Numbered from the stretch's first letter, positions 45,087 through 57,354 are shown. The stretch: 64,000 nt of DNA from Neurospora tetrasperma FGSC 2508 (GCF_000213175.1 NW_009799103.1:2446033-2510032), one strand, 5' to 3'. Numbers and translations are program-made. The notes: generated by a model not told the origin, from the letters alone.

Positions 45087-47197
45087 TCAAGCCTTCTTCA
45101 CCTTTTTATCACCAGCACCAGGCCGTCCCAAGACGGATACAACTCCAACAATCCAAGCAGGCCACCACACACACCATACCACAACAGGCGTATATGTCCC
45201 CGTGACATCCCAAGCAAACGCCGCTTGCCTCAGCACCTCTCCCAACCCACATCCCACCTTTTCGTCCAAACCCGGAAGCATGCTGGCGACTAACACCACC
45301 GTAGTCGGAGACAAGACATACAAAACGACCATAGACAGCCATCTAAGGGTGGAAGAGTTGGGGCAAGGGCGGACAAAGGTCAGCGGAGCGCTGAAGACGC
45401 CTACGAAAAAGGCGAGAGAAAAGTTGAGGGTCGCAAGCGAGGAAAGGAACATGCCGAGAAGGAGGAGAGAAAAGGAGCGGATGAGGTGATATTGTTGGGC
45501 TGTGGTTGAGGTTGTCGAGGTATGTAGAAGGTTGGAGAGGAGGAATGGGAGGATCGAGGAAAGGACGCTGAAGAGGACGAAGGCTGGAATCAAGGCCTGC
45601 GGTTTTTGTTAGCACGCAATCAATGAGCAAGGAATTGTGGAAAGGGGGCAAAACACTTACACTCTCTGAGAGGTGGTTGAACAAATAGAGAGGTACCACG
45701 CCCAAAAACTGGCAAACGGCCACGAGAACCAGAGGAAGAAAAAGATCCCTCTCCGATGCGACGTGCGGGTTAGGCGAAACGATTCTCTCAGCTTCCTCAG
45801 CCGTCTTAGTTTTCTCCGTGATGATTTCTTGCACGTCGGGCTGTCCGCTCTTCACCCAAAGAGCAATCGCCATAATTGTAAAGTTGGCTGCCACCAACAT
45901 AGCGCTGGGCAAATACGTGCCAATACTCACGAACCGCTCCCTTTGCATGAGCAAGTAGAAGAAAAAGCTCTGATGCAGGTGTTCCAGCAGGTTATTCAAG
46001 CTCCTGAAAGTGCCCTCAATAACCCTTCCAATGGCCATCTCATCCTGCCAACCCTCACCAAATGGTTGCAATGTCACCGCGTCCACATGGTACGGGATAA
46101 AACTGCTGTGTGGGCCGCTCGCCAGCCCCAGACCCTGCTTGAGCATACCACGCAGCATGGTCTGTAGCCGGTCGTGGTAGCTATTGCTGTGCTTCCACAT
46201 TTCCTGGATCGCAACGCCCATGCCCATCTGGCCGCCAGCAACATGGTTAACCGAGTTGATCAGGTCCAGGTTGGGAAGCTGGCCGTTGACTCCATCGTAC
46301 ACGATATGCACGCTCTGGAAGCGGGTCTCGCGGGTGTAGTCTAGGGCAATGGCGCCCTGCAACGCACCACTCTTGAGAGGCAGACTGGCAACGCGCGACG
46401 AGTCGTGGGCGTCATGGTATGCGTCGACCCAGGCCTGGGGACCCGCGATACTGTCGGGAGTGAAGAGGAAGATGATGTCCTTGGACCAGAGCGACCAGCG
46501 CTTGAAGTAGCGGGCGAGGGTGAGGACGAGGGGCACGCCGCTGCGGTTTAACTCCCCCTTGACATTTTTCCAGGCAGCGACGAGGACAATGGCTTCGGTG
46601 GCGTCGCCGCGTGGGGCTTGGAGGATCGCGTAGATGTTCTGGCCGGAATGTGTGTTGCCGGCGGAACTGTAGGTGAAGTTTTGGCGGCCAACTTTCAGAC
46701 CGAGACCTTTCGCGATGGATTCGAGTTTGTCATTGACCCTGAATGCAGTAAATCTAGGTCAGCATGTTTCACAAAGTCCCCATTCTCTCCTCCTCAAAAG
46801 GAAAACGAAAAAAAAATTGGGAGAAATAAAAACACAACACCAACCAACTGAGGGTGGATGAGGGACGTACTCGATGTTTCCCTTGCCAGCCAGCTCGTCA
46901 GTCTCGTGCTTGTACGCGCGGAAGACATTCTGATCGCTGCCACCAAAGTACGTATGGACTTGGCCCGGCAATAGGGCGTTTTCGGATATGTATGTTCTTC
47001 GGGAATAGTCGTCGAGTGGAAGAAGGAATAGCCAGACGACGCCAACGACGATGCACAGCAGAGAAAGGTAGGGCGGGAGCTTGAGCAACCGCGGGTCGCG
47101 CCGCAGGCTCAATGCGCTAGCTGCAATTGAAGGTCAGTCAATTGTCCCAAAGTTCGACAGACGATGGCAAAGCGTAGGTACCTAATAGACGTGGCAT
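45087..47197 (-). CDS. GAA1: GPI transamidase component GAA1
   Basis: Four exons: 47197-47182, 47120-46871, 46738-45661, 45596-45087; 617 aa, like yeast Gaa1. It is an ER membrane subunit of the complex that attaches GPI anchors to proteins. One membrane segment near the N-terminus (about residues 22-42, 'SLLCIVVGVVWLFLLPL') is followed by a large luminal M28-peptidase-like domain ('EAIVLVAAWKNVKGELNRSG', 'KDIIFLFTPDSIAGPQAWVD'), then several C-terminal membrane segments. The first coding exon is only 16 nt (MPRLL); the join gives 'MPRLL-ASALSLRRDPRLLKL', as expected for the family. A TAGGTACCTA palindrome (47175-47184) straddles that first donor site. Confidence 0.94.
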
Positions 47198-47779
47198 CTT
47201 GAAGCTTGCCTATCCACAACTCCAGCCGGAAAGGAAGGCGTTGTGACAGGAAGCAGGCCGAGGAAGTTGACGGTGCCAATGATGTCGATGAAGCTCCCCG
47301 TGTCACTTCATCAGGGGTTGCCATCGAGGTACCCAGTGGAGAGGTTTTACAGTACTTACAGTTCTTACCTCTGGTTACATTAACTGCTCCAGTGTACGCA
47401 TATCGTGCAAAAGGGGTTCAGATAGCAACGAATGGTATGCAGCTACCTAGTATGGTCCCGCTCATGGCGAAATACGGTAATTTACACAGCGTCACAGACC
47501 ATGAGCCACAAGCCGAGGATACGGACTTTTACAATATCTACGCTAGTTGTATTCGCTCAACAAACATCTCTCTATCTCTCAGGGTGTGAAGTGATGAGAC
47601 CTTCATGAAGGTGTTGACCATTACCATAAGTCGCTGAAAAGCACCATCCGAGAACCGACGCTTCGTAACATACAATATTTATGCAAATGCGTTACATCCC
47701 CGATTCACTCATATCAGACAAAGGACCCAAGTGTCGTGTTAACCTAAGGCCCAGGCAAATTGTACCGCGGCGGATACCC
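47198..47779. other. Spacer between GAA1 and HAD/SAK gene
   Basis: 580 bp between two co-oriented (-) genes: GAA1 promoter plus the 3' region of the upstream gene. No coding content was recognised. Confidence 0.5.
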
Positions 47780-50013
47780 CTAGTAATAGGAGTTGATATC
47801 CGGTCCTCCGGATCCATATCCCATTCCTCCACTCCCGCCACCTGTTGGCCTTCCGCCTTGGTGTGATTGATTCTGATATCCTTGTTGCTGCTGCCAACCG
47901 CCACCGCCGCCACCACCATACTGCTGCTGTTGCTGATATGGTGGCTGGTACTGGCTATTGTTGTTACTAGTGTTGTTGCTGTTGTTGTAGAATCCTCCAC
48001 CGCCCTGCTGCTGCTGCTGCTGCTGCTGCATCGCTGCCGGTGCTGTAGGCGGCTGGAATGTGTTATTTCTCCCTGGCGGTTGTTGGTGAGAAGAATTTGC
48101 TTCGTCTTCGTAAGAGACGCCAGAGTTGTCTTTCGTCCCTAGGTCATCGAGCGACTTGTAGTGATGACCGCCACCGCCGCCACCATTACCACCGCCGCGA
48201 CCGCCACGACCCTTAGCACCTGGACCGCCTCCTCTTCCGCCCCTGAAATTACGTTGGCCCTGACCACCTCCGCCGCGGTTGAACCTACCACCGCTACCGC
48301 CTTGGTTGCCTCCGCCACGGAAGCCTCCTTGGTGGTGGGCGTTTCGACCTCCCTGTCCATATGTGCCACTCTGGCCCGAGAATGCACCAGGAGCGCTTGG
48401 CCGCGCCCGGAAGTCATCTTCATGGCTTGTATGATGCCTCTTCTTTCCCCTACTTTCATATGAGCTCCCATGAGAATCCTCGGGCTCTATGCGGAGCAAG
48501 ATCTTTTCATCGACAGTCGTCTCGAATCTGAACACCTTGTCCGCTGGTAGTTTCTGCCAGTTCTGGATCCTGTTGGCGTCTTGGAGACGGGCACGATCAC
48601 GGATAGCCAACACGACATGCGGTGACGGGTTGTCCGTGTAGAAGTCCGCAGTAGGGGGCACTGGCTTAACAGACGCCGCCCAGACTTTGTTATCGAGGCA
48701 CGCCGTTCCCGTCACCTCCCAGGTCATCTTGGCACGCAAACCACCCACCTTGTCCAGGATGTCCTGCGAACATGGTCCCGCACAGATCAAGATGTAATTA
48801 CCGTGTATCTTGAGCTCGGTATCGGATAAATTTGTCGGCAATTGTGCGAGACTGAGTAGGCGTTTTGTGTCAGCGCTTCCAATCATGTAGCCCGTATAGA
48901 AAACCTTCTTCTTGATCATGAGGCGGTCGTTCCGGTGACCACGCCGCGGCCTCCCCAAAGCGGAGTTGTGCTCGTTGATGAGTTGCTGAACTTCAGCGAT
49001 TTCAACCACGGGATCCAAGAAGGTAGATATATCGGCGACCTGGACAACCTCTCCGGTAATGGGCCCCCGAGTTGGCGTGGCAGTCTGCTTTCTGTTGTAG
49101 TCCGCTAAGAAATTGCGGAAGGCTTGTGTATGCTTGGCGCGGTCCTCATAAATCCGTATCTCCTCGGCATGCTTGTATGTCTCCATCAGTGCCTCCAAGA
49201 ACGCCTGCTTGAAGTTCATGGTACTGGAAAAGCGCTGGTTGTCGGGCCCGATGGCGGGCTTGAGTGCAATGATATCGAACACGAGCCCTTTGCTTTCCAC
49301 CATGCGTCGAACCAGATTGCTGAACCCAGCCTCGGCGCGCCCTGTCAGCAGAACGCAAAGAGCATCCTTCTGCTTCATGGTAAGCTCGACGAGCTCAACA
49401 ATCTTTTCGTTCCACCACCCATCCCATGCGCGGGGCTCCTCTATTGCGAGACCTTCCCCAGTCGCGGCAAGAATGCGAGAGTCGTGCCACCATCCGCCGT
49501 TGACAAAAGCATCAGGGTTCGATAATGTACCGATTGTAGGACCTATCCAGAGCTTGGGGTTCGGAAGAGGGGTCGAAAACACTGGTTGAGAGAGCCGGGT
49601 TAACCAAACCGCTGTGACTGTAGCTGGGGTGTATTCTCCTTACATGTATTGTCAAAGTCATAGACGTGGATTGCCTTGATGGTATCAGGTTCTGTCGAAG
49701 ACCGAACATGGTTAACGATTGCAGTTAACCCAAACAGATGATGTAATCGCAACTTACTTGGAGGCTCCTTGGGCAAGATGGACCATCTGCCCATGGCCGT
49801 GTGAGTGTGGACGGCATTCACGCTTTGGGCCGCCGCAGCACCACCACCATTGGCTTTGGCGCCGCCAGCTTTACCATGCGATTGATGGGATGCCTTTGGT
49901 CCTTTGGGGATACCGCTAGGCAACGCTTGACTTTGGGCAGAGCCATTCAGCACTGAAAATGCCGACGAAGCCATCATGGCTTTGGGTGCAACTGGGGGGA
50001 GAGGTTGTGACAT
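47780..50013 (-). CDS. Swiss-Army-Knife RNA-repair-like HAD-superfamily protein with RGG/Q-rich tail
   Basis: Three exons: 50013-49758, 49691-49644, 49581-47780; 701 aa. The HAD nucleophile loop DxDxT is at residues 97-101 ('HVYDFDNTLFSTPLP'), formed across intron 2. It continues with 'NGGWWHDSRILAATGEGL', 'LCVLLTGRAEAGFSNLV' and 'EEIRIYEDRAKHTQAFRNFL', the pattern of the fungal HAD_SAK_1 family, named after phage/bacterial RNA-repair-like proteins. A phosphatase or RNA-end role is suggested by fold only. From about residue 470 on, the protein turns into low-complexity sequence: RGG/FRGG boxes, Gly runs, a run of eight Gln, Asn/Gln-rich and Tyr-containing segments. That is typical of RNA-binding, condensate-forming tails. 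Confidence 0.88.
48007..48030 (-). repeat. CAG/CTG triplet repeat (poly-Gln)
   Basis: Pure CTG run on the + strand, read as CAG on the coding strand; it encodes eight consecutive Gln in the tail of the HAD/SAK-like protein. Further CAG/CAA-rich and GGC-rich stretches lie on both sides (47880-48340). Confidence 0.9.
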
Positions 50014-51040
50014 GCGCAAATGCTGACAAAACATCCAACACCGAGATGAATGATTGCAGTCTCAAGAGAAAACTAATGGAACTTCTTGTTGCAGTATAGC
50101 ATCTGTTTGCTGTTGTTGCTGAAACCACAACTCTGACGCGCCGCATTTTTGGGAACTGCGACGGGTCGCACATCAGCCACCCGATAAGATAAGCAGCATC
50201 GGTACGTGGGGTACCGTAAAGTACCTTTAGCGCATAATCGCATATCATAGGTTGCCCAGCAAACGCCATGGTTGCTGTGTACGACACTTTACAATACAGG
50301 GGTTTGGGTTAACTCAAATGCTCACAAGGCAAAGCTAGTAAAGAAAGACACATCTGAGGTCCCGAGACAACGCTTTTTGAAAGCCTTCTATCGTAATCTT
50401 GATTATTCACTGGCTCAGTCTTTAGATAAAGGTGCGGAAATCGGTGCTGCTACCTCTGCTTCCCCTACGACAAGGCCATGTTCGATCCCTTCCTATCCTG
50501 CCTACCTATACAGTACCTATTGGTGACTTGAGCTGCACTTGCGCCCGATAATTATGCAGTATATATCTTGTTGCGGATCTACGGCTTAACAGTGAACGGG
50601 GTGACTCCCTTGTAAGATATCCAAGTACACTGCATAGTTCTTGATCACGGTCGCGATGTGTTGAGCGCAGTTCATGCGTTTTGGGTCTTAATCAAGTTGC
50701 GTTGCATTGAGGTTTGAGATGGGCTGCCCGTGCCCGTGTCCGAAGTTGAAGCTTGACCAAGACTATCTGCACATGTATAAAGAACAACTTCATAGAGCAT
50801 TGTGCACGCGGGACAGAAACCATGGCAAGCTTTGGGGAATTTCACAGAAATCAATTGAAACGCAAGGGCCATGACTGTATACATACAAACAAGAAAAAGC
50901 GCGATGTCTGCGTATTACGCCGATCCGAGTTGAAAAATCCCTGAAAGCCGCCCGTCCATCCCGACTTTCCCTTAGAGTCCCGTCCTTACTCGTCCCTCTT
51001 GTCATTCTCATTTTGATTATTTTTATGCATATTTTACTGC
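50014..51040. other. Spacer between HAD/SAK gene and aconitase
   Basis: 1.03 kb. The part next to 50013 is the leader of the HAD/SAK gene; the part next to 51040 is the aconitase 3' region. GGTAC/TACCTA words cluster at 50215-50225 and 50498-50522. No gene is supported. Confidence 0.45.
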
Positions 51041-53998
51041 TTAGTTCTTGGCGTTCTTGGCCATGGTGTTGAGGGCAGAGCCGTTCTTGAACCACTCAAT
51101 CTGGGCGTCGTTGAAGGTGTGGTTGAGCTTGATGTCGAAGTCCTTGCCGTTCTTGGGGTGGACACGCATGGTGATGGGCTTGCCAACGGCGAGCTCAGTG
51201 CAGAGGATGTCAACCTTGTCCTCGGGGCTGATCTTGTCGTAGTCGGCGGGGTCGGCGAAGGTGAGGGGAAGCATACCCTGCTTCTTCAGGTTGGTCTCGT
51301 GGATACGAGCGAAGGAGCGGGTGATGATGGCGAGACCGCCAAGGTGACGGGGCTCGAGAGCAGCGTGCTCACGGGAAGAGCCCTCACCGTAGTTCCAGTC
51401 ACCGATAACAACCCAGGGGATACCCTTGGCCTTGTAGTCACGGGCAACAGCGGGGACGGCATCCCACTCACCAGTGGTGAAGTTCTGGACCTTGTTGGCC
51501 TCACCGTTGGCGGCGTTGATGGCACCGATCAACATGTTGTTGGAGATGTTGTCAAGGTGACCACGGTACTTGAGCCAAGGACCGGCCATGGAGATGTGGT
51601 CAGTGGTGGTCTTGCCCTGGGCCTTGATGAGGATGGGCATGTCGGTGGCGTCCTTGCCGTTCCAGGCGTTGAAGGGGGAGAGGACCTGAAGACGGTCAGA
51701 GGTGGGGGAGACCTGAACCTGAACAGTGGCGCGGTCGGCAGGAGGGGCCTGGTAGGTGTTCTGGCCGGGGTCGTAGCCACGGTCGGGGAGACCAGCACCA
51801 GTGGGGGCCTGGAGCTTGAACTCCTTGCCGTCCTTGTCCTTGAGGCTATCGGTCAAGGGGTTGAAGTAGAGAGAGCCGGCGATGGACATGGCGACGACAA
51901 GGTCGGGGGAGGTAACGAAGGAGTGGGTGGCGGGGTTGCCATCGTTACGGCCAGTGAAGTTACTATGAATTGCAATTAGCATTCGTCATCGTCACAATAA
52001 AGGAAGCAGGGAGTTTCTTACCGGTTGTAGGAGCTGAGAATGGAGTTGGGGGTGCCCTTGGGGGTGTCGCGGCGATCCCACTGACCAATGCAAGGACCGC
52101 AGGCGTTGGCGAGGACGGTGCCGCCAAACTCCTCAAAGGTCTGGAGCTGGCCGTCGCGGGCAATGGTGGCGCGAATCTGCTCAGAGCCGGGGGTGACGAC
52201 GAAAGCAGCCTTGGCCTTGAGGCCGTGGTCGAGGGCATCGCGGGCGATGGAGGCAGCGCGGGTCATATCCTCGTAAGAGGAGTTGGTGCAAGAGCCGATA
52301 AGACCGACCTTGAGCTCCTCGGGCCAGTTGTTCTCCTTGGCGGCCTGGGCGAACTTGGAGATGGGGGTGGCAAGATCAGGAGTGAAGGGACCGTTGATGT
52401 GAGGCTCGAGCTCGTTCAGGTTGATCTCGATGTGCTGGTCGTACTCCGCACCCTCATCGGCCTGGAGCTCCTTCTGGTAAGTCTTGGCGAACTCGGCGAT
52501 GTCGGAACGCTTGGTGGCGACCAGGTAGTCGAACATGGCCTTGTCGTAGGGGAAGACGGAGGTAGTGGCACCAATCTCAGCACCCCTATTGAAGAGTTAG
52601 TAAACATCCAAAGTTCATCAACAGAAGGGTCGGGAAGGACTATACATGTTGCCGCAAGTAGCCTAGCAATAGGTGTTAGCAAAGATCAATACAGATGCTT
52701 TTTGGCGGAGTTAGCTTACCTTGCCAGTGGCGGACATGGAAGACGCTCCTTCGCCTGCGTAGTTGTTAGCATCGTCATGTTGAGTGGTGATGAAGTTTTG
52801 GTGTTTTGGGGCCGATGGTTGCTGTTGGCAGCTCGCCCCACGAAAAAGGGGTAGGTTATACTGCCAAGCCCCGTGACTTCCCAACCAATAACATCGGTAC
52901 AAAGTCAAAATGCATTTGACAGACCGGTCAATGCAATGCGAGAAGATCGCAATGCCACTGAGTAATCTGCAAAAGCACTGACGGATTTGGATGAGGCCAT
53001 TGGCGGAAAGTTCAGGGCATTGATAGGATCCCCAAAATGGATTCAATCAAATGGCAAACGTGATTGGACAAGTGAAACATACCATAGTACTCGACGATAG
53101 AGCCAGTGCCACCCTTGACAGTGAGGATACCAGCGAGCTTGAGAATGACGTCCTTGGGGGTAGTCCAGCCGTTAAGAGCACCGGTGAGCTTGACACCAAT
53201 GACCTTGGGGGCCTTGAGCTCCCAGGGGAGGTTGGCCATGACATCGACGGCATCGGCACCACCGACACCAATGGCGGCCATACCGAGACCGGCGGCGTTG
53301 GGAGTGTGGGAGTCAGTGCCGATGAGGAGACCACCGGGGAAAGCGTAGTTCTCGAGGATGATCTGGTGGATGATACCAGAGCCGGGCTTCCAGAAACCAA
53401 TGTTGTACTTGGCGCAGGCGGAGGCAAGGAAGTCGTAGACCTCCTTGTTGATGTTGATGGCGCGCTCGAGATCCTTCTCACCACCAACCTGGGCCTCAAT
53501 CAAGTGGTCGCAGTGGACGGTGGTGGGGTTGGCAACCGAGGGCATGCCAGCGGACATGAATTGGAGGATGGCCATCTGGGCGGTGGCATCCTGGCAGGCA
53601 ACGCGGTCGGGGCGGAGGCGGAGGTAAGAAACACCGCGCTCAATGTCCTGCTCATGGGGGTTGTCCAAGTGAGAGTAGAGGATCTTCTCAGCGTAGGTGA
53701 GGGGGCGGTTGAGACGGCTGCGGACAACGGCGAGGTTCTCGGACATCTTCTTGTAGTTGATGAAGTTACCCTCCTCAAGAAGGTTCTGCTTGACCTGTTT
53801 CCCACAAACATGCCCGGTCAGCGCCCTGTTGCGCTCGTTGCGACTGTATTATTCGCTCTGTGCGCTCTATGCGGCGCTGGGGGGGGGACTCACCTTGCGG
53901 TCGAGGGGGTTCTCGGTGGCGGTAGCCATGCACCGGCGGCCGAGGCCAGCGGCGGCACGGCTCCGGGCAACGCCCAAGAGCTGACGGGAGGCCAACAT
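51041..53998 (-). CDS. ACO1: Aconitate hydratase, mitochondrial
   Basis: Six exons: 53998-53894, 53794-53083, 52754-52720, 52662-52646, 52585-52022, 51962-51041; 784 aa. It converts citrate to isocitrate in the TCA cycle. A mitochondrial presequence ('[20 protein letters not shown]') precedes the enzyme. The 4Fe-4S ligands are present: Cys389 in '[11 protein letters not shown]', Cys452 and Cys455 in '[10 protein letters not shown]'. The substrate-site blocks '[11 protein letters not shown]', '[12 protein letters not shown]' and '[19 protein letters not shown]' are intact. Exons 3 and 4 are only 35 and 17 nt; they supply '[12 protein letters not shown]' and 'ATCGN', joining to '[13 protein letters not shown]'. 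Strong codon bias creates long antisense open frames over the whole gene. A possible iron/HapX-type promoter element lies 451 bases upstream of the ATG. Confidence 0.97.
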
Positions 53999-56852
53999 AT
54001 TGACTTTCAGCTCAAAGAGCAGGGGATGAATAACAACAGGAGCGGAGAGTTGCGCAAAAGGACAAATTAAGAGAAGAAGAAAAAAAGAATGGAAAGACGG
54101 GCTCCCCAAACTAGAACGGGCTTTTTCTTCAGCAGAGGGATGGACGTCTGCAAAGAGGGAAAAAGAGGGAAAAAAATACGGCCGGGTGGAGAGGTTTTGT
54201 AGATAACAAGAAACTGGCTCAAGCGGTCCACGGGAGCGGGCGGGATTTTAGGTCGGAATGCCAACCACAGACTGGCAGCGAGCGACATGGACCGAGCGGG
54301 CGCGGGCTGCTGCTTGCTGTGTCAACCACCGGGGGGGTAAATGCGACTCCCTGCCTTCGAACCTACTTGCTGCCCACCCGCTGGAGCTCCCCTCCCACCG
54401 TCATAGCCGAACAAGTACCTGGCTCGCCCGAATGGATCGCGCGGCCGGCCAATCAGCAGGCGGCTGATTCTAACTCTTGATCACTTTTGCAGTGTGGGGG
54501 AGCCAGAGATGACATCGGGTGCAAGGCAGTGAAAGGCGACGCTAGCCTGTTTCAATTTGACTTTGACGTTGATGCCGAGAACCATGCTGGCCCATCAAAG
54601 GCCATGCGCCCGCAGCGTCCGTCGTTCCTCGGGTTTCACGATCCAGCTTCCGGGAATCCGCTGCAAATCCGCCGCCTACCGCCGACCGTCACCGCATCGA
54701 CGTCCGACCTCGCGGCCCAGAGGCACTTCCAGCGACTCCAGCAACCTCAGGGGGTCGACTGCCACGACCGTTGGGCCGGGATGCTTTCACGGAGCGCCTT
54801 CAGCCTTTCGACGGATAGGTAACCCTGGACTGTGCATCCCTTACGGCGACTATACTTCTTCGATACGTGTGTACACATGTCTTTGTAAACGGGGACCCCG
54901 GACGTCTCAGGGCGCAACGATGTGCCCCAGCGAACAAAGTTAAATAGGTATACCTATGTAGTGTACATGTCAAGGAGAAGAAGCCTCGCGTGGGTTGACC
55001 GTCGAAGCCGAGGCAGCCATGGTTTGCTGCTGATCGATACTGAATTATTTCCTGGGCATCCGGACCTCAGGATCTCTGTGTCCCAGAATCCTCGTCTTCA
55101 CCGGTCCGTCCGGGGATTAAACTAGATTGCGAATCCCGAATCTTCAACCTCACCGTCTCGTGGTCAAGGAGGAGAGGACGTTCGCCTGGCCAGTAATAAC
55201 GGATGGTAAACTAATGTAGAGAGGTACAGTAGCCTCCTGTGTATGTACCTGACCTGCTGTCGTGCGTGCCACCCCAGACGGGACTGCCGCTCGGCTCGGA
55301 TGGCATGTGCTTGCTGGCTTTACACTCTGCAGCCACAGGCAGCCATGTCAACCGCCGAGCTGCTGCTGTCAATGATAAAACTCCATCTCCCGCCGGTCCT
55401 CTGTTCGCATACATGTATGCTTCCATGGTATTACTTCTCTTTCCTTTCATCATATACAGCCGGTGGTGCCAGGCAAGTAAAGCCAATCTCCTCATTGCTA
55501 TTTCCATCGCACGGTGATGGATCTCTTATCCAGCAAATGCCTCATTCGCCAATGCCGGTTCGCTCAGGGTCACCGTGTTATAATTGCTGTCCCCGCCTCG
55601 ATCATCCTGACGTGGGGCAGACGGGATGGAACGTCCTCGAACGCTTGAACAACAAATGTGGACTGCAAGGCTGGTTCCAACCAGTGACGCAAATCCTAAC
55701 AGAACACACGGCCACCCGATCTTCCACGGCCTGTGATTGGCTCGCCATCAAAGGTCAACGAGTCAAGACCCGAGAGCTCTCCCTCAAAGAAAGGCCATCT
55801 CAAAAGGAAAGGGGGGGAGAGAGGGGGGGGCGCAACATGACCCGCGAACCAGAGGGTCAGTTACGAGGTGTTGACGAGAAGACACAACCTTGAACCTTCA
55901 TCCCCAAGCCCCAAAGGCTCAACGCGTCGGCTCTGCGATTTCCATCATCTGTTAGTTGTCCAAGTACCAGCTTCAAAAACCGTCTTTGGGCGCCAGGGAC
56001 CAGCTGAAAATGATAAAAATTCTGCAAATCTGGAGACAGTCCTTAGGGTGGGGTCCCCGGCTCGTTGGCCGGCTCGGCGAAGGTAGTGGGAAATGGAGAA
56101 AATCCAGAACCCTTGCCAGCTCGCTGGTTCCTCTCGGCCGCGAAAGGAGATTCGAGGGCGATAAGGCTTGTTAGCTCCGTTCGCTCGGTTCGCTGCGTTC
56201 GCTCCGGCGCTGCGGCGGCGCCCCTCCTTCTCCTTGGTTCGTAGAACGGACGGCGCTCCGAGAAAGAGTGAGGACCAGCGCAAGTTCGCAACACCACCGG
56301 AAGAAGTCGTCGAGAGATGGGGATTTCGAGAAAAAGTAGTTGGGTGTCAGCGCCGTGCCGTTTCCGTTCCTCGGCGCGCCGGTGGGCTTTTCACGGCATT
56401 TCAAGGTTGGTACGTAGTCCAGACCGGATCTCCGTGGATTTCCACATCGAGCCGATCTGGGTTTCACATGATGAATATTAGGTTGTCAGTGAAGCAACTA
56501 GTGTAAGCAGCCCGCGCCAGGTGTCGGAAGCTGACAGCTGGCCTTTACAGCTGCCAAGCCATGAAATTGTCAAGTTTCCAATTCAGTGGGCGGCAAGGCA
56601 GGCCGCCGTCGTTCGCAGGTGTTGTGCTGCTGAGTTTTTTCTCCACTTTTTTGTCAATTGTGCTTCGTTGCTGGACCCCTTCTGTATGAGAGCCTCTCTC
56701 ATGTCTATGTATCGCCGCCGTCGTCGAGACCTTCACTGCGACGACGACAACAACCACCACGCCGTCACAGTAATCGCACTTGGATTTTAGACTTCCAACT
56801 CCATCCTGACACATTTAGAGTCGGGTACAACCGAGGTCACTCACCGTTCAAA
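53999..56852. other. Divergent intergenic region aconitase / BUD20 (2.85 kb)
   Basis: Long spacer. The first ~500 bp is the aconitase promoter, with a CCAAT-type element. 54480-54950 is open in two frames but featureless. 55800-55830 is a G/GA run. 56177-56204 has imperfect 9-mer repeats (GTTCGCTCG-like). 56690-56850 is a pyrimidine-rich BUD20 leader. No recognisable protein, tRNA or mobile-element feature was seen. Confidence 0.45.
54449..54468 (+). promoter_or_regulatory. CCAAT-N12-GAT element (candidate CBC:HapX site) upstream of aconitase
   Basis: CCAAT at 54449-54453, exactly 12 bases, then GAT at 54466-54468. This fits the bipartite motif CSAAT-N12-RWT reported for the CCAAT-binding complex with the iron regulator HapX. 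Aconitase is an iron-sulfur enzyme and a known repression target in iron-starved aspergilli. RWT is short, and a second match occurs by 9236-9255, so chance is possible. Confidence 0.4.
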
Positions 56853-57354
56853 ATGGGCATCTTTGCTAAGCGCACAAAGTGCAAGACCAGGCGTCGTCTG
56901 AGGTGAGTGACAGACTTCATTGTTTACACACATCGTTGCGTCGATTGGACAACTGACGTCGTGCAAAAAAACAGAGATGTGGATCAGGTCCAGAAGGATT
57001 TGATCAATGCCAGACACTTGGAGCTTTACAAGGAGGCCAAGGCCGTGGAGGACCTGCCTGGTCTGGGAAGACACTACTGCGTCGAGTGCGCCAAGTGGTT
57101 CGATATGGAATCGACTCTTGTCAAGCACACCAAGGGCAAGCCTCACAAGAGGAGGTGAGTTCTCTTGTTTTTTTCTGTTTTTTTTTCTGATGTGAGCCAT
57201 TGAACGGTCTGAAAACTGACGTGGCTGGACTAAAAACAGGTTGAAGGAGCTCAAGGAGGGTCCCTATACCCACAAGGAGGCCGATGCTGCCGTGGGCCTT
57301 TGGACAGACAATGGTCGTCCGCGGAACACGACCACTGAGATTGATATGACGTGA
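56853..57354 (+). CDS. BUD20: C2H2 zinc-finger ribosome export factor Bud20 (ZNF593 type)
   Basis: Three exons: 56853-56902, 56975-57154, 57240-57354; 114 aa. Bud20 is a shuttling pre-60S factor needed for nuclear export of the large ribosomal subunit. A very basic start ('MGIFAKRTKCKTRRRLRD') is followed by 'DLPGLGRHYCVECAKWF' and 'HTKGKPHKRR', giving one C2H2 finger of the U1-like type. The conserved 'GPYTHKEADAAVG' stretch follows. Both introns split an Arg codon. It stands alone, with long spacers on both sides. Confidence 0.95.

Noticed and set aside
51119-54070. Long + strand open frames (286, 294 and 339 codons) antisense to aconitase
   Set aside because: Same effect of strong codon bias in aconitase; no motifs, and they run across real introns of the opposite gene.
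54487-54943. Overlapping 111- and 128-codon frames upstream of aconitase
   Set aside because: GC-rich spacer open in several frames at once; no motif or splice continuation.
55243-55893. 216-codon frame (+)
   Set aside because: The translation is Cys/Arg/Pro/Ser-rich without pattern, and two other frames overlap it; treated as noncoding spacer.
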